Source of the DNA: Engraulis encrasicolus | Lineage: Eukaryota; Chordata; Actinopteri; Clupeiformes; Engraulidae | Reading direction: 5' to 3' | DNA: 64,000 nt | NCBI RefSeq assembly: GCF_034702125.1 | Contig: NC_085875.1 | Span: 20,320,247 to 20,384,246 of the forward strand | Part shown: in pieces, positions 23,445 to 35,095 of the stretch | Position numbering within the stretch: the stretch's first letter is position 1 | How the letters are laid out: each line of letters opens with the position of its first letter | Made by a program: the position numbers and the translations under genes | The notes under the pieces: model-generated | Seen by the model: only the letters and a program-made list of their open reading frames with translations | Told to the model about the DNA's origin: nothing | The model's database searches: none

Positions 23445-23690
23445 CTTGCCACTGTATTCCAATTTGGTCACCTGTCTGTGACATAGAATGTTGTCATTAT
23501 TGAGTTCATGACATGTCTCCATTGTGACGCTTGTTTATATAAGACTCACCTCAGCATGAAGGCCCTCATTTGGCAGCAGGACACTGCAGAGGTCAGATGG
23601 ACTCCTGACTGCTCCTGTACTGGTCACACATAGTATGGGCCTCTTATGGAAGTTAAAACTGATGAGGTACTACTGGATCAACATCATGCT
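23445..23690 (+). ncRNA. Type-1 exon-like module, copy B1 (246 nt)
   Basis: Acceptor TTTGTCTTTTAG and donor GTAAGTAAATG. It has the same length as A1 and differs at only a few positions (for example GAGTTCATG against GAGATCATG). It sits directly after the duplication junction. Confidence 0.5.
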
Positions 23691-23893
23691 GTAAGTAAAT
23701 GAATGAGAATTAATATGGCATTTTTATCCAACCTTAACAATAACACCCACCCATAATTGATGAGAGTTAATCTGTATAATATGGTGAGTGAACAATGTGA
23801 AATTCAGATCAATTGTCCCTGATTAGGTGCATAAAGAGGTACTGTGGGTCAAAATGATGAACTGCACTTAATGTAGAGTAAAGTTAAACTATA

Positions 23894-25112
23894 AGGTAAG
23901 CGTGCCCATGTACCCTTTAAGCCCACTTTCAACTTTGAGGTCAATTTAAAGAAAGGGAAAAGGTGGATTTTGTTGTTCTTCACCCTATCCAATTAAAGGG
24001 TTTAGTAACTGACAAAATGTTTTTTATTGCAAACAAATCACATTTTTTATCGTTGAGTTATCCCCGTCCAAGTGAATCCTGTCTCAGGACTACTGACAAG
24101 AAGTCGCCTCAAAACTTTGCTGTTTTGGGACATGTCAGAAATCATAGAATTTCAGCTAGGTTAAGTGAAATGTTTTGAAAATACTTTCATATTTAGTGAA
24201 CTAAGAGGTAAATGTAATGATTTATATATGTATATGTGCAGTGTTTTGCTAAATTATAGCATTTCCCTTCAAATGAAAAGATGTGTTTTATGAGCTAGCA
24301 AACGCCGATATTCTCTTGATACAACCACACACCATCTTTATCTTACTCTACCACAAGACTTAAGGTGGTTAGGTATGAATTCTAAGCATATTCCAGTTTG
24401 TTTGGCATTGATCTTTAAAGAAATGCATCATGAAATGTTTTGTGGAGCTGATTATTTCCATAAAATAGCTTTTTGTATATGCAGGCTTAATGGGTACAAG
24501 GTGGGCTTAAATGGTACACCCCATTGAAATGCATGCAAGCTGGCATGCATGCTAACCCAAAAATGCCTTTGAGGAACATAAAAAGTGGTGTACAATCTCA
24601 AGTTGTTGGTTAAAAAGGTGTAATGTAACGAACTAACAATAATCAATAAGAAAAAAAATAATTTCTCTGTTTGGATGAAGAATTTCATGAAGTATATGAA
24701 GTCAGAGATGCTGTAATATTTAATTAGGTTTTATGCATTATTTTTTGAGCAAATCTTACATTTTAGAAGAATATTTTGGTCTGAAACCATTTATGCTATG
24801 TAGGCTACTCTGTTTAAACTCAACTCACACACCTCACCAGGTAGTTTGATAGAGAAATAACTATGTTAGCTTATTTGGAACAAGTGGGCTTAAATGGTAC
24901 CAATGGTACCATTTAAGCCCATTCAGACTTTTCACTTTTCTCTTAAAAAAATCTTCATATTGTACTTTGAAATATTCATCAACTCTGTGATAAACATTGA
25001 GAAGAGAGGTAAATCTGACTATTTAACAAATCATTTCACAAAAAATATATGTGAAGATGATTGAAAAACCAAGAAATTTAGATTTTGGTGGGCTTAATGG
25101 GTACGCTTACCT
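23894..25112. mobile_element. TA-flanked inverted-repeat transposon, 1.2 kb
   Basis: Present in block B, absent at the matching point of block A (about 11,904), which reads straight through as AACTATAATGGCAC. The ends AGGTAAGCG and CGCTTACCT are exact inverted repeats, and TA is duplicated at 23,892-23,893 and 25,113-25,114. This fits a Tc1/mariner-like mode, though a 3-bp TWA site cannot be excluded. Inside, the phrase GGGCTTAAATGGTAC recurs, including a perfect palindrome of TGGGCTTAAATGGTACC with its complement at 24,885-24,921. No transposase is recognised. Confidence 0.8.
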
Positions 25113-25856
25113 TAATGGCACAAAATATTTGAAATTGATGGAGGCGGTACTGCGTATTTATTGGCTATTCAGCTTGTGTGAAAGGGCCAAGAAGAAAATA
25201 ACTTTCACTTACTTATAAGGAGCCCAACACACGCCCCTCTGTGGAGCCTTTAAAAAAGGTCTCTCCATTGACTCCCATTCACTGATTTTACTCAGTATTC
25301 GCTCCTTATAGAGCCTAAATGAGCAGAATGTTTCTTGTGAGAGTCATAACATAAACGTAATACAACATCACCCATCCATAGTTGATTTGAGTTAATCCAC
25401 ATAATATGGCGAGGGAAAAAGGAGAAATTCAGATCAATGTGCAGTATTGTCCCTGAACTATGTTCAAGCACATTGAATTGCATTTAAATGCACTATAGCC
25501 TACAAATAAAATAGGCTTGTCTAGCCTAATGTAGGATTCATAAGTGTAAAATATAATGCCAGGAAATACTTGAAACTGATGGAGGTGGTACTGCATATTT
25601 ATTGTCTATTCATGAAAAAGCTTGTGATAAAAGGTGTGTGTGACAGGGCCAACTAGAAAATAACTTTTAACAAATAACACCTAAAATATTATTGATTGGA
25701 CTTTTAATACCCAATTATATAGAAAACGCTCATACAACAATTAACAATGGTTGAAGTTTTTTCTTTCATGAATGTATTTAATATGCCTCCCAGACGACAT
25801 GCCAATTTGTTATAAATGTTGTATGTCACCCAGGGCATACATGTTCTCCATTTTAG

Positions 25857-26104
25857 GCTGCCACTGTAATTTGGTCACCTGTCTGTGACATAGAATGATG
25901 TCATAACTGATGCTGTATGACACGTCTACATGGTGATGATTACATAAAGCTCACCTGAGCATGAAGTGCTTCATTTGGCAGCAGGACACTGAAGAGGTCA
26001 GATGGACTCCTGATTACTCCTACATGTCAACACACACGTCACACAGCGTATGTGGGCCAATGGTGGAAGGTGAAACTGATGAGGTGCCCAATGAACATCA
26101 TGCA
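25857..26104 (+). ncRNA. Type-1 exon-like module, copy B2 (248 nt)
   Basis: Acceptor CTCCATTTTAG, donor GTAAGTGAATG. It is nearly identical to A2 except for the loss of TATTCC near its start. Confidence 0.5.
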
Positions 26105-27199
26105 GTAAGTGAATGAAATATGTGACTTAACTTAATTAGTGTATCAAAACAGCCTTTTACCCTTATGCATATTTTGCCATTAATCTATCCCAAACTTTGA
26201 GTTTATTACAAGACAGTAATGACAGAGTGACTGTTTAATATGGTTATTATGTAGCATACACACACAGGCTAAAGTAGGAAGGATCCAAGTGAAAACGTGG
26301 CACATTTTGGTAGGCCTATACATTGTATGTGTACTGTAGTGTATGTAGAAAGTCCAGTTTTTAAGACTGAAACATGGGCTAATACAGCTCTCGGATATGT
26401 AGCCTTGTGTGAAAAATACCAGAGATTATTATTTTGATGTGTAAGAAATAGGCCAAGATAGACAGGTAGGCTATTACCTTTATTTATCCCTAAGGGAAAA
26501 TTCATGTTCAATGTTGCTCTGTATAGATGAAAATAGATTCATAAATAAATAAAAATAGATAGAAATAAATAAGAGTGAACACTATCCAGACAAATTACTG
26601 CCCTAAAGCTGGATGGCTCTTGGGGCAAATTGCTTTACAAAATGCTCCCTATAAAATGGATTGGATGTTGTTTGGCGGTATTCCCAACCCATACGTTATT
26701 TTAGAATCAGCAGAAACATTTAACATAAGGTAGGGCCTACACACAATAAGCCTAAAACAAAATAAACCCTGTATTAAAAAATCACCACAACTAAATCCCA
26801 CGTTTTAGCGCACGTCAGAAACAGAGCTCACTTCTATTAAATTGCCAAAATCGCTGAGTGAAAAAATAAACACACTTGTTGATTTGTAAGGAGACTGTAT
26901 AGGCTACAATAGATCAAATAAATGTGTAACACATGTAGGCCTAGTAGGCTAGGCATAGTAATGGTTCACCAGCTAGCCATGAGCTTCTCATCAAGTGAAT
27001 CAAATGATCAGCTGGCAACACTGTAGCCGAATTTCCCTGACACTAAAGATTCTGACATTCCATAGTCATCTTTTATGAGCTTTTAACCAATCAGTTAATT
27101 GTTATTTCTTTCATGAATTTATTTAATATGCCTCCAAGACGGCACCAATTTCTTATGAATGTTGTATGTCACCCAGGGCATACATGTTCTGCATTTTAG

Positions 27200-27467
27200 G
27201 CTGCCATTGTATTCCAATTTGGTCACTTGTCTGTGACATAGAATGATGTCATAACTGATGGTGTATGACACGTCTACATGGTGATGATTACATAAAGCTC
27301 ACCGGAGCATGAAGTGCTTCATTTGGCAGCAGGACACTGAAGAGGTGATGGTCAGATCAGATGGACTCCTGAATGATTACTCCTACATGTCAACTCACAG
27401 GTCACACAGCGTATGTGGGCCAATGGTGGAAGGTGAAACTGATTAGGGGCCCAATGAACATCATGCA
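27200..27467 (+). ncRNA. Type-1 exon-like module, copy B3 (268 nt)
   Basis: Acceptor TGCATTTTAG, donor GTAAGTGAATG. It is the counterpart of A3, with about 10 extra bp around GATGGTCAGATCAG. Confidence 0.5.
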
Positions 27468-28440
27468 GTAAGTGAATGAAATATGTGACTTAATTAGTGT
27501 ATCAAAGGCTTATTTTGCCATTGATCTATCCCAAACTTTGAGTTTATTACAAGACAGTAATGACAGAGTGAATGTTTAATATGGTTATTATATAGCATAA
27601 ACAGGCTAAAAGTAGGAAGGATTCAAGTGAAAATGTGGCACATTTTAGGCCTATAGGCCTACATTGTATGTGTACTAGGCTACTGTAGAAGGCCCAGTTT
27701 TTAAGACACAAACTTGGGCTAATACAGATCAATATAGGCTACAGTAGTAGGATTAGGCTATGTATAGCCTAGCCCAAGCCTTGTGTGAAAATACTACGGA
27801 TTATTAATTTATCTATTTTGATGTGTAAGAAATATGCCTAGATAGACGGGCTAGTACCTTTATTTATCCCCAAGGGAAATGCATGTTTCATGCTGCTCGG
27901 TGTAGATAAAAATAGACTAAAAAATGAATAAAAATAGAGAGAAAAGCGAGTGAATACTATCCAGACAAATTAGGCTATAGCCATACTGAATGGCTGGACA
28001 AATTGCTTTACAAAATGCTTCCTAAAAAATGGATTGGATGTTGTTTGGAGGTATTCCCAACCCATATCTTATTTTAGAACCAGCAACCAATTAACATAGG
28101 ATATTAGGCCTACTAAGGTGTGGGGAACAATGCAAACAATACAAAGTTTGTGTCAAAAATCACCTCAAATAAATCTCGTGTTTTAGCGCACGTCAAAAAC
28201 GGAGCTCATTAAATTGCCAAAATCGCTGAGTGCGAAAATAAACACATTACCGGTATGTAGGAGACGATGGCGTAGACTACAATGGATAGGCCTACATAGG
28301 CTACAGCCTAATAGGCCTACATGCAGTAGCCTAGGCTAGGCGTTGTAATGGTTCAGCATCAGCAGCTAGCGACACGTTTCACATCAAGTGAATCAAATTG
28401 TCAGCCGAATATCCCTGACGCTGAAGATTCTGACATTCCA

Positions 28441-28687
28441 ATGTCATCTTTGTATGAGCTTTTAACCAATCAGCGTCAAGGAAAGACGTTGCCGTCAAAA
28501 AGACGTTCTAATTAGGTAACGAAGGTAACACAAATGATTGCGTCGAAGTTTGATTTGAACAAAAATGCACGCAATGTTCATTTCTTAACGTGATAGGCTA
28601 CAAATGTCAAGGCCTACACAGTACGTTTGGTAAGTTGTTCACTCTGGCGTATGTGGGGTATTCAGGTAAAAATAAGTTTAACGTGAA
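28441..28687 (+). promoter_or_regulatory. Candidate internal promoter and first exon, block B
   Basis: Counterpart of 15,420-15,667, with CCAAT at 28,466-28,470 and the donor GTAAGT at 28,630. One difference from block A is visible (TTTGTATG for TTTTTATG). The THAP-fragment element that follows it in block A is absent. Confidence 0.35.
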
Positions 28688-30598
28688 AAGGATAGGCCTA
28701 CAGCTGTCCAGTTCGAGTTTCTCATCTGTAATATCCTAGCAAGAATGATCTGAAAACTCGTTATGTAGCCTACTGCACAGCCCCACCAGCTGATTTTAAG
28801 TTGAGGATGGGACTTTCAGTTTTTCTGGGGCTGCAACACATAGCCTAATGACAAAGGTGGGCAATTCAAGATTATGCAGCAGGGTTAAATCAATATGCTT
28901 TTGTGGAATGGCTTTGTCTTGATGTTGTTTTGTTGTGATAGAACATGCAAGGACAGAAAGGGGTGTGGGCAAGCAGTGAACCCATGACTTAAGCTTATTT
29001 GTCCTATTTTTCTTCCAATTTCCAATTGCTTCCACAGCCAATTAAATTGAAACAAAAAAAAGTGTCACACCTCATCCTTTAGCGTTTAGCCCATAACTAA
29101 TATGTAGGCCTATGTTGAACTTGTTGTTATTATTGTTGTTATTGTTATTTTTATTAGCCTATTATTATTTACTTTTTTTGTTGGTGTCAGGTGGTTTACC
29201 CAGGGAAGTGCTGACTTGGATATGATCTTAATATTGCAACCCAGAGCCTCCATGCTGCCAAGGACGTGGATGGCCCAGGACCCCCCATCTTAGACCTTCA
29301 GTGTGGAGATGCTGTCAAAGGGTCCATCACTGGCTGGCCTTGGCTTTTTTAAATCCAGGTTTGGATTTTCTTTTCATCTGCTAAATATTAGGTTACTTGG
29401 GCCATAGGTGCATTTTGTTGCAGAATAAACCTCACACCTGGTCAGGGGTCTGCATAGTCCACCCTAGCTCCCAAACAACATGCATACCCCAGCACTGGAT
29501 TATACTTGATCATAGAACATTTCGGTTTTGGATTATTTTGTTGTTGTCGCATTTTTCAAGCAAAATGTGCACTACAGGGCAGAATAAATCCCTGCTCCAC
29601 TTCTGAGGGAGTTGGGTAGTCCACCCCAATTCCCTATTATTTGCACAGTGGATATTTGCACATTATTTTTTGTTGTGTTTGGCAACATCTTGTAAGACAA
29701 GGCTCTCAAAGGGGCACTTTTTTAGGCTAAGTGGATAATGTTCAGTTGTTGCTGCACTTGCCAGTTGTCACACAACAAGGGCACTACACAGTGCTGTAGG
29801 CTTCAGGCTTATTCACAACAGGCCCACAATTTCATGGATAGCTCTAAACCACTGGATTACGTAGGATTGCACACCTCTTGCTGTGAATGACAACAGCTTT
29901 TATGGATGTGTTTTACAATGAGGACACAGACATCAGGATGGCAGAATATTTCTCATCACTTTTTAGTTTGTGTGGTGGTTATTGGGCAACAGGTGCACTA
30001 GGGGGCAGAATAAATCCCTGCACTGTTGCAGGGGGGGTTGGGTAGTCCACCCCAACTCCCCCAGATCCATGGGATACCTAGCCTACCAACACACCTCTGG
30101 TCTTACACAACTCTACACTCCTGGATATCATCTATTTGGAAGTAGAGTGCTTTTACTATTTGTGGAGCAACGGAAGTTCCTAAGGGCAGAATAAACCCTT
30201 ACACCATTTCAGGAGAGTTGGCTAGTAGTCCACCCAATATCAAGGATAACTCCATAGGCCTGGGTTACATTGGATTACATCAGTGTTTGTTGCTTGATGA
30301 TACAGAAGTTCTGCAAGGTGGAAGTAGTTTAAATATAATGTTGTTGTGTCTAGTTTCATATTGTGTATTTAACTAAATATGTAGTCCATTGACAACAGGG
30401 CAGAATAAACCCCTGCACCACTGCAGGGGGGTTGGGTAGTCCATCCTAACTCCCCAGTATTACAGAGAGGCCACCCTAAAAAAACACTGGATTACACCGG
30501 ATTACTGGATTACACTGGATTTTGTTTGACAGGAAATAATTGCTTCTTTGGAGGTACAGTCCTTTTACTATTGGCCTAACTGGGAACTAATTATTTGT

Positions 30599-30924
30599 AG
30601 AGGTGCACCGAAAATTCGGCCGCAGAAAATATTTGTCCGGAAACGCAAAAAAATACACTTTCGGCTTTCGACCGAAAGCCAATTGAGTGGCCGAATCGGA
30701 GGCCGAATAGAAAATGAATTGAAAAATATTTATTGTAAACCATAGATTTAAGCAATATTTAAAAATAGTGAAAAACATAACTTTTGATAACTTTTGACTG
30801 AATTGTAATATTCTGTTTTGGTTTCGGTATTCGACCAAGTGATTCATTATTAAATTAATATTTACTAATAGTAATAGTAACATTTGTTTTCGGTTTCGGC
30901 CACAAATTTTCATTTCGGTGCACC
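30599..30924. mobile_element. hAT-type MITE, 326 bp, in block B
   Basis: The ends AGAGGTGCACCGAAA and TTTCGGTGCACC are inverted repeats, and TTCGGCC words follow inside. An exact 8-bp target duplication, TTATTTGT, flanks it (30,591-30,598 and 30,925-30,932). The matching site in block A near 17,850 has a single TTATTTGT, a clear empty site. Confidence 0.9.
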
Positions 30925-31038
30925 TTATTTGTGTGTCATCGAGTGCACATCAGGGCAGAGTTAATACCTGTGCCATTGCAGGCGGGGTATGGTCCACCAC
31001 AACGTCCCACCAGCATGGATGCATAGGATTTATTTTTT

Positions 31039-32554
31039 AGATGCGTCCCACGCATCTCTATAAGAGGCTTTGGTGTCCGTCCGTCCGTCCGTCCGTCCGC
31101 CGTCCGTCCGTCCGCCCTCCCGTGATGCGTTTCTGAATTGTGATTCCCTCTTGTGATTCCCCCTCTTGTGATTCCCTCTTGTGTCCACAAGGTGGCAGTC
31201 GCTCAGTTTTGGCCTGGAGCTCATGCGTGCAATGCCAGTGAGAAAAACATGGCGGCACTTGTTGATTTTCACATGAAAGTTTTGCTTAATTTAAAGTCCC
31301 TAAGCGACTATAAATGTTGTGGCTTCCATATATTGATGTAAAAGTGCCCCACGAAGTAATGAAGCACAACAAAGTTACTCCACATTACCATTTGACCACT
31401 CGTTTTTCTATGCTAACAGGGTAGCTAATGTAGCATTGTAAATGATCCAGGGAGAAAGGGGGAAATGTTGTGATTTCAGTCCGCCTGAGGCAACGATTTT
31501 CGTGGGGAAGATGACCTGCATCTCGGTGGCATTGGACCACGCCCCCGTGCCTTATTTGGTTCGCTCAGCACGTGCGTCCTCAATCCAATCGCAATGCTTT
31601 ATTTTCCCCAGACGTTTAATCGCATTTAAGTGAAAGTGCCATGTATACACATCGCAAAATAACTCTTAATCCGATCTATTTAAATCGCATTTATTAAATC
31701 GGACTTAAAAACATCATGTACACGTAGCCAATGTCTCATTGATTAGTTTATGGAACTTACTGTTTGTCTGTTACGGTCCACGAAGACAATATCCACGTGA
31801 AAACGCAAACGCCTGCAAACCACTGTTTTGACAGAAAGACAGTTCACCTGTCGGCCTACTCTTTTTCTTCCCAAAGCGGCATTTAAAAAGTATTCCATGA
31901 AATCCAACATCAACGTCACTTCAAATAGGTGACAGCATCATGCACACACATGAAATAACACTTCAGTGAGGGGGGGGACATCACTGCTCTCATATTAAAG
32001 TGAAAAGAGAATTTCACATTTTAGTTTATTTAATGTAGGCCTATGCAAAATTGCAAATAGCCTACTCATTTAAATCTGTCCAGAAAGGGTTGTAATGTTT
32101 GCCTGTTTTTTATGTTTGTAATTATTATTTTTTTTAAAATAAAAAATCGTCATTAAAAAAAAAAATAGCCTAACAAAAATAGAGATTTTATGTTAAAAAA
32201 AAAATGTGATATGGGATGGACCGATGGCCCCCCTAGCTAAATTCGCCTTAGGTCCCCACATTGCTAAATGTAGTGTAAGGGATTATTTTGAAAAGACAGT
32301 AACATGTAATCAGCAATGCATTACAGTTTTTCAGTAAATTGCCCAACACTGTTGAAATCCTATGGTACTTTTTCAAATCCAGGCTTATACAGTACATGGT
32401 AGGCTTATTGATAAATTGCCTTGACAGGTTATGAGGAGGCCAAGGGGGCGTTTGGGCAAAAAAGGTTCAGAACGGGCATAGACGGACGCATCTGTTGTCC
32501 GCCTGTCGGACTTATTTGAAAGTCGGCGAAGGTTATGTTTTGACCACTGCGTAT

Positions 32555-32593
<39 letters not shown>

Positions 32594-34162
32594 TTACCTT
32601 CGCCTTCGCCAAGACAAAGTCGGCGAAGGTTATGTTTTGACCGCTGTGTATTTATTTATTTATTTATTTATTTATTTATTTGTGAATATGTTTGTTTGTA
32701 TGTACTTCGTATAACTCAGTCAGAACTGAGCCGATTTTTATGAAATTTGGTGGGATGATTGGTCATGACCCAAGGAATAATCGATTACGTTTTGGGAGTG
32801 ATTGGGTCAAAGGTCAAGGTCAAGGTCACGAAAAGGTCAAAGTCAGAAAGAACTGAGCCGATTTTTATGAATATAATGGGATGATTGGTCATGACCCAAG
32901 GAACAATCGATTACTTTTTGGGAGTGATTGGGTCAAAGGTCAAAGGTCCAGGCCAAGGTCACGAAAAGGTCAAAAACGTAAATTCAGCCGATTTTTATGA
33001 AATTTAGTGGGATGATTAGTCATGACCCAGGGAACAATCAATTACTTTTTGGGAGTGATTGGGTCAAAGGTCAAGGTCAAGGTCACGAAAAGGTCAAAAC
33101 GTAAATTGAGCCAATTTTTATGACATTTAGTGGGATGATTGGTCATGACCCAAGGAACAACCGATTACTTTTTGGGAGTGATTGGGTCAAAGGTCAAGGT
33201 CAAGGTCACAAAAAGGTCAAAAACGTTTTTCTTTGCCAAGCACTATATGCCAGAAGAACGTGTGCATGCTGAATTGAATAAGAGGTCAAGACTGGGCCAA
33301 AAATTTAATATTACGATATTCCGGTCCGATTTAAATGAAACTAACACCAAACTTTGGAGAATGTTATGCCCCACACTTGATGGCCAGAAAAAAATAAGTG
33401 GTGTAGGCGAAGGTTTGCGCTCTACCGAGTGCCCATTCTAGTTTATTTATTTATTTATTTGTTTGTTAATATGTTTGTTTGTTTGTACTTCGTATAACTC
33501 AGACAGAACAGAGCCGATTTTTATGAAATTTGGTGGGATGATTGGTCATGAACCAAGGAACAATCGATTAGTTTTTGGGAGTGATTGGGTCAAAGGTCAA
33601 AGGTCAAGGTCAAAATGTTTGCTTGTACTTCGTATAACTCAGACAGAACCTAGCCGATTTTTATGAAATTTAGTGGGATGATTGGTCATGACCCAAGGAA
33701 CAATCGATTAGTTTTTGGGAGTGATTGGGTCAAAGGTCAAAGGTCAAGGTCAAAAACGTAAATTGAGCCGATTTTTATGAAATTTGGTGGGATGATTGGT
33801 CATGACCCAAGGAACAATCGATTACTTTTTGGGAGTGATTGGGTCAAAGGTCAAAGGTCACGAAAAGGTCAAAAACGTAAATTCAGCCGATTTTTATGAA
33901 ATTTGCTGGGATGATTGGTCATGACCCAAGGAACAATCGATTACTTTTTGGGAGTGATTGGGTCAAAGGTCAAGGTCAAGGTCACGAAAAGGTCAAAAAC
34001 ATTTTTCTTTGCCAAGCACTATATGCCAGAACAACGTGTGCATGCAGAATTGAATAAGAGGTCACCAAAATTTGGAGAATGTTATGCTCCACACTCTGAA
34101 GATGCCCAGAAAGAAATAAGTGGCGTAGGCGAAGGTTTGCGCTCTACTGATGCCCATTCTAG
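31039..34162. mobile_element. Composite insertion of about 3.1 kb in block B
   Basis: Absent from block A (about 17,970). The first part, 31,039-32,491, begins AGATGCGTCC and ends GGACGCATCT, and has (CCGT)n units at 31,078-31,115. The second part, from about 32,492 to 34,162, is a tandem-repeat element ending CATTCTAG. The 17 bp at the block-A site (ATTTGTTAATTCAGTTC) are missing in B, so target duplications are not clean. No transposase or reverse transcriptase frame is recognised. Confidence 0.6.
32551..34162. repeat. Tandem ~120-bp monomers rich in AGGTCA half-sites
   Basis: Two arrays (about 32,640-33,440 and 33,441-34,162). Each starts with a (TTTA)n tract, has four monomers built around GCCGATTTTTATGAAATT, GGTCATGACCCAAGG and GTGATTGGGTCAAAGGTCA, and ends with the same tail (CTTTGCCAAGCACTATATGC). 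Starts of the GCCGATTTTT phrase are spaced 116-143 bp. AGGTCA half-sites occur two to five times per monomer, including direct repeats with one-base spacing at 33,594-33,606, 33,734-33,746 and 33,848-33,860. Confidence 0.85.
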
Positions 34163-34447
34163 TTTTTAATGTCTTTGGCTGTTGCAAGTGAAGCAATGTG
34201 TGCAGTGCACAACAGGGCAGAATAACCCCCTGCACCATGGTTGGGTGGGTAGTCCATCGCAGCTCCCCAATTAGAAGTGTGCATCATTCACACATGTTCT
34301 TTTTAAGCATTTATCTGTTTTTATGTATTTGTTTTTGATATCAAACGGCATGGATTCAGTGGCTGTAGTGCTTCGCTGGATAGAATAGCCTACCCGGCCT
34401 CCACCTTTTGCATGATTAGGCCTACTCAATATCCCAAACATCATGGC

Positions 34448-34870
34448 CAGGGTTCCCACGGGTCATGGAATTTCTGGAATATCATGGAATTTTATAAAAG
34501 TTTTTCCAGTCATGGAAAGTCATAGAATTTTACCATTTTGCATGCACAGTCATGGAATATCATGGAATTTTCTTAATAGTTGTGTAAAAGCAGAAACTTT
34601 TTTGTTTGGTGTGTAACATTGTTTCCTACTGGTTATATTACAACTCTTCGGCAGAGCAGGCTTGATTTCACGCTGTAATGTGCAACATTCTAGAATGCAA
34701 TGAGCCCACCTAAGTCTGGCGATGGCTCTGCGTTGGCTCTAAGGGTGAAGACAATCTTTTGTTTAATGTCCTTTCTTTTTACGGAAGTGGTCATGGAAAT
34801 TCTGATTTTTGGGTCTGGAAATTCATAGAAAATCATGGAATGTTATATCTGAATTAGAGTGGGAACCCTG
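34448..34870. mobile_element. hAT-type MITE, 423 bp, in block B
   Basis: The ends CAGGGTTCCCAC and GTGGGAACCCTG are perfect inverted repeats. The flanks repeat CATGGC (34,442-34,447 and 34,871-34,876). Block A has a single CATGGC near 18,261, an empty site. The interior repeats ATCATGGAATTTT words. Confidence 0.88.
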
Positions 34871-35095
34871 CATGGCATAGACATGTGGAGAGAGGACACC
34901 ACTGTTGTCGTGCACACTGCACAGTCATGTCATGTGTTGTAGCAAAGCAACATAGGCCGCATCAATAGAGTAAAAAGGTGTGTATAGTTTTATAATTGTC
35001 TGAAGATGGAATCTATGAACCCTCAGCTGTCTAACTTTTCATGTGCTGTATTTAAAAATGAGAAGCCTGAAATATACATTTTACATGTTCTTCAG

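Larger units (their letters stand above)
29204..34977 (+). ncRNA. Type-2 exon B-I, interrupted by transposons
   Basis: Counterpart of exon A-I (acceptor TTTACCCAG; donor after GTAAAAAG as GTGTGTATAG). Hairpin units: 29,418-29,472 (degenerate), 29,575-29,634, 30,000-30,060, 30,182-30,236, 30,396-30,455, 30,951-31,008 and 34,212-34,267. Three insertions (30,599-30,924, 31,039-34,162 and 34,448-34,870) stretch it from about 1.9 to 5.8 kb. If still used as an exon it would carry transposon RNA; otherwise new splice sites inside the insertions may remove it. Confidence 0.42.

Noticed and set aside
24885..24921. Perfect palindrome as an operator or origin
   Set aside because: It repeats the subterminal words of the transposon that contains it and is better explained as part of that element.
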